Below are positions 1 to 8,485 of a stretch of DNA of 40,491 bases, piece after piece. The notes below the pieces were generated by a model, which worked only from the letters and a program-made list of their open reading frames with translations, was not told where the DNA came from and searched no databases. Made by a program: the position numbers and the translations under genes. The first letter of the stretch is position 1; every line of letters begins with the position of its first letter. This DNA comes from an uncultured Bacilli bacterium (GTDB lineage Bacteria; Bacillota_I; Bacilli_A; RF39; UBA660): the NCBI GenBank assembly GCA_947595045.1, contig CANQEN010000004.1:1-40491 (forward strand), read 5' to 3'.

Positions 1-43
1 TATTTTTATTTCTTAATTCTTGTATTTTTTTGCTAAATTCCAT
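1..43 (-). CDS. N-terminus of a probable XRE-family HTH regulator (runs off the window)
   Basis: On the minus strand an ATG at 43-41 opens a frame that stays open to the window edge. It is preceded by a good ribosome binding site, AAGGAG at 59-54, with about 10 bases of spacing. The 14 visible residues begin MEFSKKIQELRNKN, the usual opening of an XRE-type helix-turn-helix (residues that lead into a QEELA helix). Only the start is visible, so the family call rests on this short resemblance. It would be the outermost visible gene of the left-hand mobile region. Confidence 0.5.
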   Translation of the reverse strand, partial: MEFSKKIQELRNKN

Positions 44-134
44 AACTATATTTCTCCTTGACAACTTACTATTTATCGCTCTGTTTACATTTAAAATTAT
101 ATCATAAATTTACAATTATTCACATTCTTTTAAT

Positions 135-428
135 TTAACTTTTTATGCTATTTTGCATTTTTAAAATCAATTCTACTTCTTCATTCATTTGAAGATAAGC
201 ATTTGTTATTATTTGCTCATATTCTTCTATTTTTTTGTTATGTTCTTCTAATTTTTTCTTTTGAAAAAATAAAGGTTTAGTATCTTCTAAAAATCTTATT
301 TGACTTTGATAAAATTTAATTTTATTATCAAGAACTTTTAGATATAATTCAGAATCCTTAATTCCATATATTAAACATAGATCTATTACTTTATTTAATA
401 ATTCATTATCTTTGTTCTTTTTACTCAT
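135..428 (-). CDS. Small hypothetical protein, predicted coiled coil
   Basis: A 97-residue protein of unknown function, rich in Lys, Glu and Asn, with no Cys motif, signal peptide or membrane segment. From about residue 25 to 90 heptad-like Leu/Ile spacing (KVLDNKIKFYQ, FFQKKKLEEHN) suggests a coiled coil. The start ATG at 428 follows AGAGGTTGAT, a plausible Shine-Dalgarno site. It is divergent from the double-HTH regulator at 544-990 and shares a 115 bp intergenic region that carries a repeated 9-mer. It is therefore probably a small accessory gene of the mobile region controlled by that regulator. No family is recognised. Confidence 0.55.
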   Translation of the reverse strand: MSKKNKDNELLNKVIDLCLIYGIKDSELYLKVLDNKIKFYQSQIRFLEDTKPLFFQKKKLEEHNKKIEEYEQIITNAYLQMNEEVELILKMQNSIKS

Positions 429-451
429 ATTATCAACCTCTCTTTTACAAA

Positions 452-494
452 ATTATAACACACATCAGCAAAAAATAATCTTCAAATCAGCAAA
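452..494 (-). promoter_or_regulatory. Promoter of the 97-residue gene with a paired direct repeat (candidate operator)
   Basis: A minus-strand TATAAT lies at 457-452. Upstream of it the 9-mer ATCAGCAAA occurs twice on the plus strand, at 464-472 and 486-494, with 22 bp between equivalent bases (about two helical turns). The first copy lies in the promoter spacer, where a bound repressor would block RNA polymerase. The divergent HTH protein encoded from 544 is the obvious candidate ligand. The repeat is seen directly; its role as an operator is inference. Confidence 0.45.
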
Positions 495-543
495 TTTCTA
501 AATTTTTTGTTATTAATGGGAAAATTAATTATAGGTGATAACT

Positions 544-990
544 ATGATTGATTACACAAAACTAAAAGATATTAGAGAAGATAATGAAATAAGCCAAGAA
601 GAAATGGCAAAGTACTTAAATATTCCTCGTTCAACATATTCAATGTGGGAGATTGGTATCAGTATTATTCCTTTACCTTATTTATGTAAATTGAGTGATT
701 ATTTTAATTTTAGTGTAGATTATATTTTAGGACTTACTGACAATAGAAGTAGCAAAAACTTAATTAAGGACTTTGATATTAAGACTTTAGGAAATAATTT
801 GAAAGAAATTAGATTGAAACATGAGTTATCTCAAGAAAATGTTGCTGATATTCTTGGTGTTAAACAACCATGTATCTACAAATATGAAAAAGGACTAATT
901 TGTATTTCAACTTCTAATCTCTACAAGTTTTCTAAAGAGTTCAAAATATCTATGAACGAAATTTGCGGAAAAGGGAAAATAGGAAAATAA
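544..990 (+). CDS. Transcriptional regulator with two tandem XRE helix-turn-helix domains
   Basis: Predicted DNA-binding regulator of 148 residues. Two HTH_3 domains lie in tandem: residues about 5-60 (LKDIREDNEISQEEMAKYLN, then STYSMWEIG) and about 82-140 (LKEIRLKHELSQENVADILG, then CIYKYEKG). I chose the ATG at 544, preceded by AGGTG at 533-537, over the GTG at 535, which lies inside that binding site. Two fused HTH units could read a repeated operator by themselves, which fits the two ATCAGCAAA copies just upstream. It is divergent from a small gene and lies close to a relaxase gene, typical for the control gene of a mobile element. Confidence 0.8.
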   Translation: MIDYTKLKDIREDNEISQEEMAKYLNIPRSTYSMWEIGISIIPLPYLCKLSDYFNFSVDYILGLTDNRSSKNLIKDFDIKTLGNNLKEIRLKHELSQENVADILGVKQPCIYKYEKGLICISTSNLYKFSKEFKISMNEICGKGKIGK

Positions 991-1013
991 AAAGATGAAT
1001 TTGATCGATTAGA

Positions 1014-2360
1014 TTATCTCTCAAAATCATCTTTATTTTTTGAATTATTTTGAATAATATCAATATCATTTTCATCAAGTATATCTTCATCATATAAATC
1101 ATCAATGAAGTCATCATACTTATTAGAAGAGAAGAATTTATTTTGTAAAAATTCTATAAATTTTTCCCACAATTCTTTAAAGTAATCAACTATTTTTTGT
1201 AATTCTGATACCTTATCTTCTAACTCATCAATAGTTTCATTTGCTTCGTTCAAATCATATTCTAATTCTTCAATTCTATCATCACGAGTTTTTATTTTCT
1301 TTTTTAAATTTCTAACTTCGTTAGAGTGTTCTCTTAAATCATCTTCATATTTTTTTAAGACTATATTTATATCATTTGCATTTCTTAAATTAGAAGTAGT
1401 GTCATTAGTTTGTTCTATATATTTTTTGATTTTATCTATATTTTCATTAGAAATAGTAAAGTTATTTTTATTAGTGATAGTAGGTTTTAAATTATCAATA
1501 ATATCATTAATCTCATTAGATTTGTTTTTTAATTCATCTGCTTTATTATTCAGTTCTTTAAGTTGCTTTTTGTATTTTTCTTGTTCTCGTTTGAACTTTT
1601 TATATTCATTCATATTAGCAACATTAATATCAACATTTCTTCCTTCTTCTTTTTCTTTAAGAGTGTAGTTTAAATGATAAATTCTATTAAAGGAATTAAT
1701 ACAATATACTCTCATTTTATCTTGAATTTCTTTTAAACTTATTTTATTAAAGACATCAGATTTACCAACTTGTTTCTCCATACCATTTTTCATTCCATCT
1801 TTAAAAGGGACACCAACTATATGTAAATGTGGACTTGATTCATCAAAATGAATAGTTGCATTTGCGATCTTAAAATTAGGCACAACTTCTTCTAAATCTG
1901 ATATTTGCTCTTTAAAGACATCAACCATTTTATGTTTAAATTTATCATTTTTATCAGACCAAAAATCCATATCTCCAAGTTCAATAATTATTTCACAAGC
2001 AAGATCTCTTTTGTTATCATTTGAGATATGATTAAAATAATTTTCTATCTGTCTATCATTTCTAGTTTGCTTTTCGTTGTATTTAATTCGTGCATCTTCA
2101 AACAAATCTAAATACAAATTTTTAGTATCTTCTACAACAGAAGATGTTCCTTTAATCGTACAAATTAATTCTTTTTCATCATCATATTTTCTCAAATTAT
2201 GTTTATCAACTTTTGATAATTGTTGATGATTTTGGATTGCATTATTATTAAATGAAGTAGTATTAGTATCATTCGTTTTTGCTGTTCTTCTTGCTCGTTT
2301 TGATTTATTTTTGTCATTACCTAAATGTAATGAATAAGATAATTCTTCCTTATCATTCAT
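1014..2360 (-). CDS. MobV/Pre-family relaxase (plasmid recombination enzyme)
   Basis: Predicted conjugative relaxase that nicks oriT and attaches to the transferred strand. The N-terminal part carries MobV features: a KHNLRKYD segment near residues 53-60, a conserved block around KYNEKQTRNDRQIENYF (93-109), and the metal-binding motif HFDESSPHLH at 171-180, matching HxDExxPHxH of the Mob_Pre family. Residues about 255-395 form a long Lys/Glu/Asn-rich coiled coil, followed by an acidic tail. Length (448) is normal for the family. The start ATG at 2360 follows a G-rich site (GGGGG). The gene lies downstream of a repeat-packed gap and a large serine recombinase on the same strand, the pairing seen in Tn4451-type mobilizable elements. 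Confidence 0.85.
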   Translation of the reverse strand: MNDKEELSYSLHLGNDKNKSKRARRTAKTNDTNTTSFNNNAIQNHQQLSKVDKHNLRKYDDEKELICTIKGTSSVVEDTKNLYLDLFEDARIKYNEKQTRNDRQIENYFNHISNDNKRDLACEIIIELGDMDFWSDKNDKFKHKMVDVFKEQISDLEEVVPNFKIANATIHFDESSPHLHIVGVPFKDGMKNGMEKQVGKSDVFNKISLKEIQDKMRVYCINSFNRIYHLNYTLKEKEEGRNVDINVANMNEYKKFKREQEKYKKQLKELNNKADELKNKSNEINDIIDNLKPTITNKNNFTISNENIDKIKKYIEQTNDTTSNLRNANDINIVLKKYEDDLREHSNEVRNLKKKIKTRDDRIEELEYDLNEANETIDELEDKVSELQKIVDYFKELWEKFIEFLQNKFFSSNKYDDFIDDLYDEDILDENDIDIIQNNSKNKDDFER

Positions 2361-2391
2361 ATTTTATATTCCCCCTTTGTTAGAATAGAGT

Positions 2392-2409
2392 CCTACTATT
2401 TATAGTAGG
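2392..2409. repeat. Perfect 8 bp inverted repeat upstream of the relaxase gene
   Basis: CCTACTAT at 2392-2399 is followed after two bases by its exact reverse complement at 2402-2409. It lies about 32 bp upstream of the relaxase start, in its 5' leader. It could be an operator or an mRNA hairpin. The repeat is seen directly; the role is open. Confidence 0.6.
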
Positions 2410-2422
2410 GTAATTTTGCTAT

Positions 2423-2497
2423 GTCAAAATCTCTAACCCCCTATAGATTTTGACGCAAGCATCAAAATCTGGGGGGCTAAGGTTTAGGCAACCTTAG
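2423..2497. other. Candidate origin of transfer (clustered inverted repeats)
   Basis: Three copies of one motif and a second hairpin lie within 75 bp, close to the relaxase gene. GTCAAAATCT (2423-2432) is the exact inverse of AGATTTTGAC (2445-2454), and TCAAAATCT recurs at 2462-2470, so the middle arm can pair with either neighbour. C-rich (2437-2441) and G-rich (2471-2476) blocks sit beside the outer arms. A second perfect hairpin, CTAAGGTT (2477-2484) with AACCTTAG (2490-2497), follows. MobV relaxases recognise inverted repeats next to the nick site, usually just upstream of mob. I cannot place a nick site. Confidence 0.45.
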
Positions 2498-2563
2498 AAT
2501 CCACCTGTCTTATTCCGTAATATTTCAAAACTTCGTAATGAAATAAAACTACATAAGACTTCT

Positions 2564-2600
2564 GATAAAATAATAAGCACTGCTTTTTATTTTATCTTTT
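2564..2600 (+). repeat. 15 bp inverted repeat, terminator-like
   Basis: Arms at 2564-2578 and 2582-2596 match in 14 of 15 positions around a three-base loop and are followed by TTTT at 2597-2600. On the plus strand this is a long AT-rich stem with a short T run, but no plus-strand gene ends nearby. It may belong to the transfer origin or to a small RNA. The role is not clear. Confidence 0.4.
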
Positions 2601-2612
2601 AAAATCATTCGT

Positions 2613-2639
2613 ACTTTTACAAACTTTGTAAGTAAAAGT
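2613..2639. repeat. Nested alternative hairpins
   Basis: ACTTTTAC (2613-2620) pairs with GTAAAAGT (2632-2639). An overlapping perfect repeat, TTACAAA (2617-2623) with TTTGTAA (2625-2631), uses part of the same bases. The two foldings exclude each other in part, which suggests a switchable or cruciform structure inside the relaxase-recombinase gap. Confidence 0.4.
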
Positions 2640-2707
2640 TCTCATAATTTTATCTAAACAATCTATCGCCAATTTCATCAGCATAGCTGACAAAACTTGC
2701 CACGATT

Positions 2708-2733
2708 GTTATAACTTTTTTTAAAAAAAGTTA
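2708..2733. repeat. Overlapping perfect palindromes
   Basis: A 22 bp perfect palindrome occupies 2712-2733 (seven T then seven A, flanked by TAAC and GTTA). It overlaps the palindrome GTTATAAC at 2708-2715. Together with the neighbouring hairpins it makes this gap the most repeat-dense part of the window. It could be a recombinase or regulator binding site. Confidence 0.4.
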
Positions 2734-2816
2734 ACAAAAAATTTTTCTTTGATTGATAACTTCAAAACTAAAAATATTATTTTTGTTTTAAAGTTTTTCA
2801 ATTATTGCTCTTACTT

Positions 2817-4715
<1,899 letters not shown>

Positions 4716-4745
4716 TTAATCAAATCCTTTCTATCTTTATCTATC

Positions 4746-4797
4746 AAAAAAGAGGCGACAAAGACAATAACAATCGTTTTATGTCTTTGACACCTCT
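4746..4797 (-). terminator. Intrinsic terminator upstream of the recombinase gene
   Basis: Read on the minus strand, arms at 4797-4782 and 4766-4751 pair in 14 of 16 positions and are followed by a T run (4751-4746). It sits 30 bp before the recombinase start. It would stop transcription from the small gene upstream and keep recombinase expression low, or act as an attenuator. Confidence 0.6.
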
Positions 4798-4963
4798 AAT
4801 GGTTATTCATATAAATTGTATTACTTCAACTTTGTTTTATATTAACCCCACAAAACATAAAACTTGTTTCTTGGTTGTTTATTATATAGAGTTTTACCTA
4901 AAAGTCAAGACATATAGCCCATTTTAAGCCCAATAGGGCGAGTTTTTACTTGAAATAGTATAT

Positions 4964-5239
4964 TTATACTAATTTTTTAATATATTCTTCTAAATCTGAT
5001 AATTTAATCTTGTTTGATAGATTTTCAATAAATATCTCATTAGAATAATTAAATGCTAGAAAATTAATACCTTTAATGATAATTCTATGGGGTTCAATGT
5101 AGGTTAAATTAGTTTTATCTATCTTACGAATATTACCATTTATAATAGTAGGTGTAGTTTTAGCAAATTCACAGATAAACTCAATTTTCCTTTTTAAAGA
5201 TTCATCAATAGATATTTCTTCCTTAATAATATTTACCAT
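4964..5239 (-). CDS. Small hypothetical protein next to tRNA-Gly
   Basis: A 91-residue protein of unknown function with no membrane segment or recognisable motif; it mixes predicted helices with beta-rich stretches (TNLTYIEPHRIIIKGINFLAFNYSNEIFIE). I chose the ATG at 5239 because AAAGGA lies 8 bases before it; the in-frame ATG at 5248 overlaps that ribosome binding site. It is on the same strand as the recombinase and relaxase and separated from the recombinase by a terminator. It lies between that terminator and the tRNA gene, so it is probably the last gene of the mobile region, perhaps a control or directionality protein. That role is a guess from position only. Confidence 0.5.
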   Translation of the reverse strand: MVNIIKEEISIDESLKRKIEFICEFAKTTPTIINGNIRKIDKTNLTYIEPHRIIIKGINFLAFNYSNEIFIENLSNKIKLSDLEEYIKKLV

Positions 5240-5280
5240 AGTTCCCATCCTTTCTTTTAAAGTAGGATAGTTTTAAATAC

Positions 5281-5310
5281 AAAAAAACTAATCCATTTTT
5301 TGAATTAGTT
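5281..5310 (-). terminator. Intrinsic terminator after tRNA-Gly
   Basis: On the minus strand AACTAATTC (5310-5302) pairs with 5294-5286 with one mismatch around a seven-base loop, followed by an unbroken T run (5287-5281). It ends the tRNA transcript about 40 bases after the CCA. A further perfect hairpin, CTCGAA/TTCGAG at 5322-5336, lies between the tRNA and the terminator. Confidence 0.8.
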
Positions 5311-5348
5311 ATCTATCAAAACTCGAAAAGTTCGAGCGTATTTCACTT

Positions 5349-5422
5349 TGGAGCGGGTGATGGGAATCGGACCCACGTTATCAGCTTGGAAGGCTGGAGT
5401 TCTACCATTGAACTACACCCGC
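5349..5422 (-). tRNA. tRNA-Gly (anticodon TCC)
   Basis: On the minus strand the 74-base gene starts GCGGGTG at 5422 and ends with the complementary CACCCGC, discriminator T and an encoded CCA at 5351-5349. The D arm includes GTAGTTCAATGGTAGAAC. The anticodon loop is CTTCCAA, giving TCC (reads GGA and GGG). The T arm contains GGTCCGATTCC. It stands alone with its own promoter and terminator. Its 3' end faces the mobile region, a common arrangement for integrated elements, though no duplicated 3' fragment was found by eye inside the window. Confidence 0.97.
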
Positions 5423-5441
5423 ATTTCAATTAACAAATACA

Positions 5442-5470
5442 ATTATACATATCTTTTATGAAAATGTCAA
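5442..5470 (-). promoter_or_regulatory. Consensus sigma-A promoter of tRNA-Gly
   Basis: On the minus strand a perfect TTGACA (5470-5465) and a perfect TATAAT (5447-5442) are separated by exactly 17 bases. The -10 box ends 19 bases before the mature tRNA start. A fully consensus promoter is expected for a stable RNA gene. Confidence 0.92.
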
Positions 5471-5652
5471 TACCTAAAAAATAAAACTGTGATTCGTGTT
5501 AATTTTCATTTGGAAGTCAGTTTTATAGTTTAAAACTGAAATAATAGATCAGATAATAGGATTAGTGCTACAGATGAATTTATCAAATGGTATAAGCAAA
5601 ATTATCAAAATAGTAAAAAATTAGTTAAAAATTACTGATATTATTTAATAAT
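5471..5652. other. Gene-free gap, possible short coding remnant
   Basis: No intact gene is seen here. On the plus strand the frame ending in TGA near 5639 reads DNRISATDEFIKWYKQNYQNSKKLVKNY over its last 28 codons (shown only in part by key residues FIKWY and KKLVKNY). It has a protein-like composition but no start and an upstream stop, so it may be the tail of a lost gene. I would not call it a gene. Confidence 0.25.
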
Positions 5653-5698
5653 AAAAAAAGCAACTATATCATTTATGATTAATTTGTGATATAGTTGT
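5653..5698 (-). terminator. Intrinsic terminator of the hypermodification-like cassette
   Basis: On the minus strand a 12 bp stem (arms 5698-5687 and 5671-5660, containing ACTATATCA and its complement, with one end mismatch) is followed by seven T at 5659-5653. It lies about 20 bases after the stop of the 323-residue gene and closes the two-gene unit. Confidence 0.85.
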
Positions 5699-5717
5699 TA
5701 AATGGAATTTTTAATAA

Positions 5718-6689
5718 TTATTTTGAGTTAACTTTAGATTTTTCGTAATATTGAGTATTATTCCACTTTGGAGGATAAATATAATTAATTTTATCTTTTT
5801 TGGGAATGTAATGTTTTTTGATTTTTGATCTATTAGATTTTAATTCTGGCAATGCTTTTCTACAATATTTATCTAATTCACAAAATATATTTTGACAATC
5901 AATTAATTGTAATGGTCTATTAGCAATTCTTCTAAAATCTAAATTAAGTCTTTTAAATTCTTCATCTTGATGTTCAAACATATATCTAATAATATCTTCA
6001 TTACTCATTTTCCCTTTATCAATAAAACATTTTTTAATTCCTCTAAGTGATCCTGGTCCAGCAATTGTAAATTCATCTTCTTTCCAATTTACTATTTCAC
6101 TATAATTAATATCTGTTACCAATTGATATGCCATAAAGTTTCCTATTAAAGGATAATTTTTAATTATATTAAAGGCTTCTTCCATAGTTTTACACTTAAC
6201 TATTTTATCTTGCATTCTATCTTCATTAAACATTTTATTGAGTAAGGCTAAATGGTTATCATGTTTTCTATTATATCCAAATGCTTTATTAGCACAACTG
6301 ATATAAGCATCATTATATATTTTAATACCATTTGTCATAGCTTCTTCTAATACTTTAGAATATTCTTTTATGTTAAATGTTTTTAGCGTGATATCGTGAA
6401 AATTATTTAACAATAATTCCCAAGTATATTCTTTATTAAATAGCTTAAATAATAATATCCTAAATAACATATCTTCATCCTCATATTTTTGACCATTATA
6501 AATCACATTTTTTAATAAATATTGACTTACACGATCATTAACTCTATAACTATTACAAAATTTATATTCTTGTAATATTTTATCATCAGTCCATGGAGCA
6601 GGTTCGCCATTTATTTTTTTCCAAAATATATTTTGTCTTTCATAAGCAAAATACCAATATAAATCATATACTTCTTGTCTTTTTTTCAT
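5718..6689 (-). CDS. HMUDK_hel / aGPT-Pplase-like protein (thymine hypermodification family)
   Basis: A 323-residue protein resembling the helical domain of phage 5-hydroxymethyl-dU DNA kinases and alpha-glutamyl/putrescinyl thymine pyrophosphorylases. The residues behind this call are PAPWTDDKILQEYKFCNSYRVNDR (30-53; key residues PWT, FCN, YRxNDR), IGNFMAYQLVTDINYS (182-197), FTIAGPGSLRG (207-217), and IDCQNIFCELDKYCR (263-277) followed by a basic tail. No P-loop (GxxxxGKS) is present, so a kinase domain is absent. It starts 4 bases after the radical SAM stop; the binding site AGGTAA overlaps that stop, so translation is coupled. Outside phages the substrate is unknown. A DNA base modification or recognition role is inference from the family. 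Confidence 0.65.
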   Translation of the reverse strand: MKKRQEVYDLYWYFAYERQNIFWKKINGEPAPWTDDKILQEYKFCNSYRVNDRVSQYLLKNVIYNGQKYEDEDMLFRILLFKLFNKEYTWELLLNNFHDITLKTFNIKEYSKVLEEAMTNGIKIYNDAYISCANKAFGYNRKHDNHLALLNKMFNEDRMQDKIVKCKTMEEAFNIIKNYPLIGNFMAYQLVTDINYSEIVNWKEDEFTIAGPGSLRGIKKCFIDKGKMSNEDIIRYMFEHQDEEFKRLNLDFRRIANRPLQLIDCQNIFCELDKYCRKALPELKSNRSKIKKHYIPKKDKINYIYPPKWNNTQYYEKSKVNSK

Positions 6690-6693
6690 ATTA

Positions 6694-7698
6694 TTACCTC
6701 ATACATTTTGGATCTTTTTCTTGGATACATCTTTTTAGAGTTAAGACTTTATTATCACTTTTAGTATAATTGGCAATTATCTTTTGTCCTATACAACCAC
6801 TTTTACATATAGGATATTGTGAACAATTATGGCAAGAATTATCAGTACTAAATTTTCTAATATTGGTAAAATACTCTGAATTATACATTTCCATTAATGA
6901 ATTTTCTTTTATATTTCCACTAATACCTAATTTAGTGAAATATTTAATTGAATCACAAGGATATGCTATCCCATCAAAACCAATTATCATTATTTCATCA
7001 GCTATGATACAAGGTGTATTTTTAATTCCTAGAATATTCCAAGGAGTACCTAATCTAATTTTATTTTTGTCATTTACATTTAAATAGAAGTTTTTAACTG
7101 CTAACAATTCTTCTGTTGATAAATCCATGTCGCTAATTCCTTTACCATGTGGCACAAAGCGCAATAAACTAACTCTATCAAAATAGCTTTTATTTTTAAA
7201 CGATTCTATAGTTTCAGTTACCACTGATTCCAATTTATAGAGAGAATCTTTTGAAACAGTGTAATGAAATCCTAATCGTGCGTTATTATTTTCAAATACA
7301 CTATCAAAAAATTCCGTTCTATTATAAATAGAAATATCTTCTTTATTAGATAATGAATCAGCAAGTGAATAAATTATTTTATTTAATCCTAATTTAATTA
7401 ATTCTCTATATTTATTTAAATTTTCATCAGTTCTATATGCAAAAGTATAAATAATTGATTCCATTCTTAATTTTGAAGTTAATTTAACAAGTTCAGGAAG
7501 TTTATCATACATTAAAGGTTCGCCACCTGTAAAAATAATAGTATTAGCACCCATTAGCTTGGCTTCATTTATGATTTTCAATACATCTTTAAAATCTAAC
7601 TCTTTTAAGTCGCCGATATTATTAGTAGCGTTACTTGAACAATGTTTGCAATTTCTAGAACATTTATTAGTCAATTCTATTTTTAAATCTTTAAGCAT
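6694..7698 (-). CDS. Radical SAM/SPASM-domain protein
   Basis: A 334-residue radical SAM enzyme. The iron-sulfur motif is CSRNCKHC (C13, C17, C20; CX3CX2C), followed by FTGGEP at 56-61 that contacts S-adenosylmethionine. The C-terminal part has an auxiliary-cluster (SPASM-like) pattern: YPCDS near 250, then C289, C292, C298, C302, with C324 and C332 near the end. LRFVPHGKG lies in the middle. The family makes radical-based changes in peptides, RNA or small molecules; some phage hypermodified-thymine pathways use a radical SAM enzyme. It is the first gene of a two-gene unit with the HMUDK_hel-like gene, so joint action on a nucleic-acid base is plausible but unproven. Neighbours show no precursor peptide gene. 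Confidence 0.85.
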   Translation of the reverse strand: MLKDLKIELTNKCSRNCKHCSSNATNNIGDLKELDFKDVLKIINEAKLMGANTIIFTGGEPLMYDKLPELVKLTSKLRMESIIYTFAYRTDENLNKYRELIKLGLNKIIYSLADSLSNKEDISIYNRTEFFDSVFENNNARLGFHYTVSKDSLYKLESVVTETIESFKNKSYFDRVSLLRFVPHGKGISDMDLSTEELLAVKNFYLNVNDKNKIRLGTPWNILGIKNTPCIIADEIMIIGFDGIAYPCDSIKYFTKLGISGNIKENSLMEMYNSEYFTNIRKFSTDNSCHNCSQYPICKSGCIGQKIIANYTKSDNKVLTLKRCIQEKDPKCMR

Positions 7699-7954
7699 AA
7701 TCTCATCTCATAAAATATTATAACATATAATATTAAATTTTTAAGATAACTAGTTTGCTTTTTTTTATGAAATTTTTATCCAATTTATCTAATTAATTTA
7801 AGCCATTTTTAAAGTTATAGCAATATAACAAAAAAATAAGTTCGTTAAAGGAAAATATACTTTATTACATATAAATAGTTAAAATATATCAAAATTATGG
7901 TAAAATTATATTAATTAGGGATTTATATTTAAATAAACTAGAGTTGGTGATAAT
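7699..7954. promoter_or_regulatory. Divergent promoter region
   Basis: No gene is seen in this 256 bp gap. For the minus-strand cassette a TATAAT lies at 7722-7717, about 19 bases before the radical SAM start, with no convincing -35 box, giving a very short leader. For the plus strand TAAAAT around 7901-7906 is a candidate -10 for the glycosylase-sufU unit. A TTGGTGATAAT-type ribosome binding site stands before 7955. Confidence 0.45.
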
Positions 7955-8446
7955 ATGCATGTTGTTCATCCTTTAAAACCTATTTATGATAGAAATTCTA
8001 AAGTTTTAATTTTAGGTAGTATGCCATCTGTTAAATCACGTGAGTTAGGTTTTTATTATGCTCATCCACAAAATCGTTTTTGGAAAATATTAGCGAAAAT
8101 ATATAATGAACCAATTGCTACGACTATTGAGGCTAGAAAAAATTTCTTATTAAAACACCATATTGCTCTTTTTGATGTTATCCAAAGTTGTGATATAATA
8201 TCATCGAGTGATAGTAGTATTAAAAATCCTATTCCTAATGATTTTACACCAATTTTAGAAACCGCTAATATTAAAGCTATTTTTACAACAGGGCGTAAAG
8301 CTTATCAATTGTATAATAAATATTGTTATTCTAAAACGGGAACAGTAGCTAAAATACTTCCTAGTACTTCACCAGCTAATTGTAGAAAAGGAATAGAAGA
8401 AGAATTACTATTAGCTTATAGTCAAATAAAAAAGTATACTGATTAA
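7955..8446 (+). CDS. DNA-deoxyinosine (hypoxanthine-DNA) glycosylase, UDG superfamily
   Basis: Base-excision repair enzyme expected to remove hypoxanthine formed by adenine deamination. The family pattern is clear: LILGSMPSVKSRE (18-30) and the active-site segment YYAHPQNRFWK (34-44) with Asn40. The C-terminal motif LPSTSPANC (135-143) corresponds to the UDG motif 2 region. Length 163 fits the small family 6/HDG enzymes. The start ATG at 7955 follows GGTGATAAT. The gene ends 9 bases before the ribosome binding region of sufU, so both are probably on one mRNA. It is divergent from the radical SAM cassette; putting a base-excision enzyme beside a possible base-modification unit is notable but may be chance. 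Confidence 0.85.
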   Translation: MHVVHPLKPIYDRNSKVLILGSMPSVKSRELGFYYAHPQNRFWKILAKIYNEPIATTIEARKNFLLKHHIALFDVIQSCDIISSSDSSIKNPIPNDFTPILETANIKAIFTTGRKAYQLYNKYCYSKTGTVAKILPSTSPANCRKGIEEELLLAYSQIKKYTD

Positions 8447-8452
8447 TGAAAT

Positions 8453-8485
8453 GAGGTGAAACGAGTTATACTCGTGAATGATATG
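8453..8485 (+). promoter_or_regulatory. sufU translation start region with a hairpin between ribosome binding site and start
   Basis: The only good ribosome binding site is GAGGTG at 8453-8458. Between it and the ATG at 8483 lies a perfect 6 bp hairpin, ACGAGT (8461-8466) and ACTCGT (8470-8475), with a TAT loop. Linear spacing is 24 bases, far too long; with the hairpin folded it shrinks to about 9. The GTG codons at 8456 and 8474 are alternative starts but fall inside the binding site and the hairpin. Confidence 0.5.

Noticed and set aside
1399-1668. Plus-strand frame inside the relaxase gene that looks like a membrane protein
   Set aside because: The Leu/Ile/Ser-rich sequence is the antisense image of a Lys/Glu/Asn-rich coiled coil, and there is no start signal.
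5322-5336. CTCGAA/TTCGAG hairpin after tRNA-Gly as an attachment site
   Set aside because: No second copy was found by eye at the other side of the mobile region; it could simply be part of the tRNA transcript's 3' trailer.
5554-5640. Protein-like 28-codon tail between tRNA-Gly and the terminator
   Set aside because: No start codon or binding site and a stop just upstream; too short to call a gene, listed only as a possible remnant.
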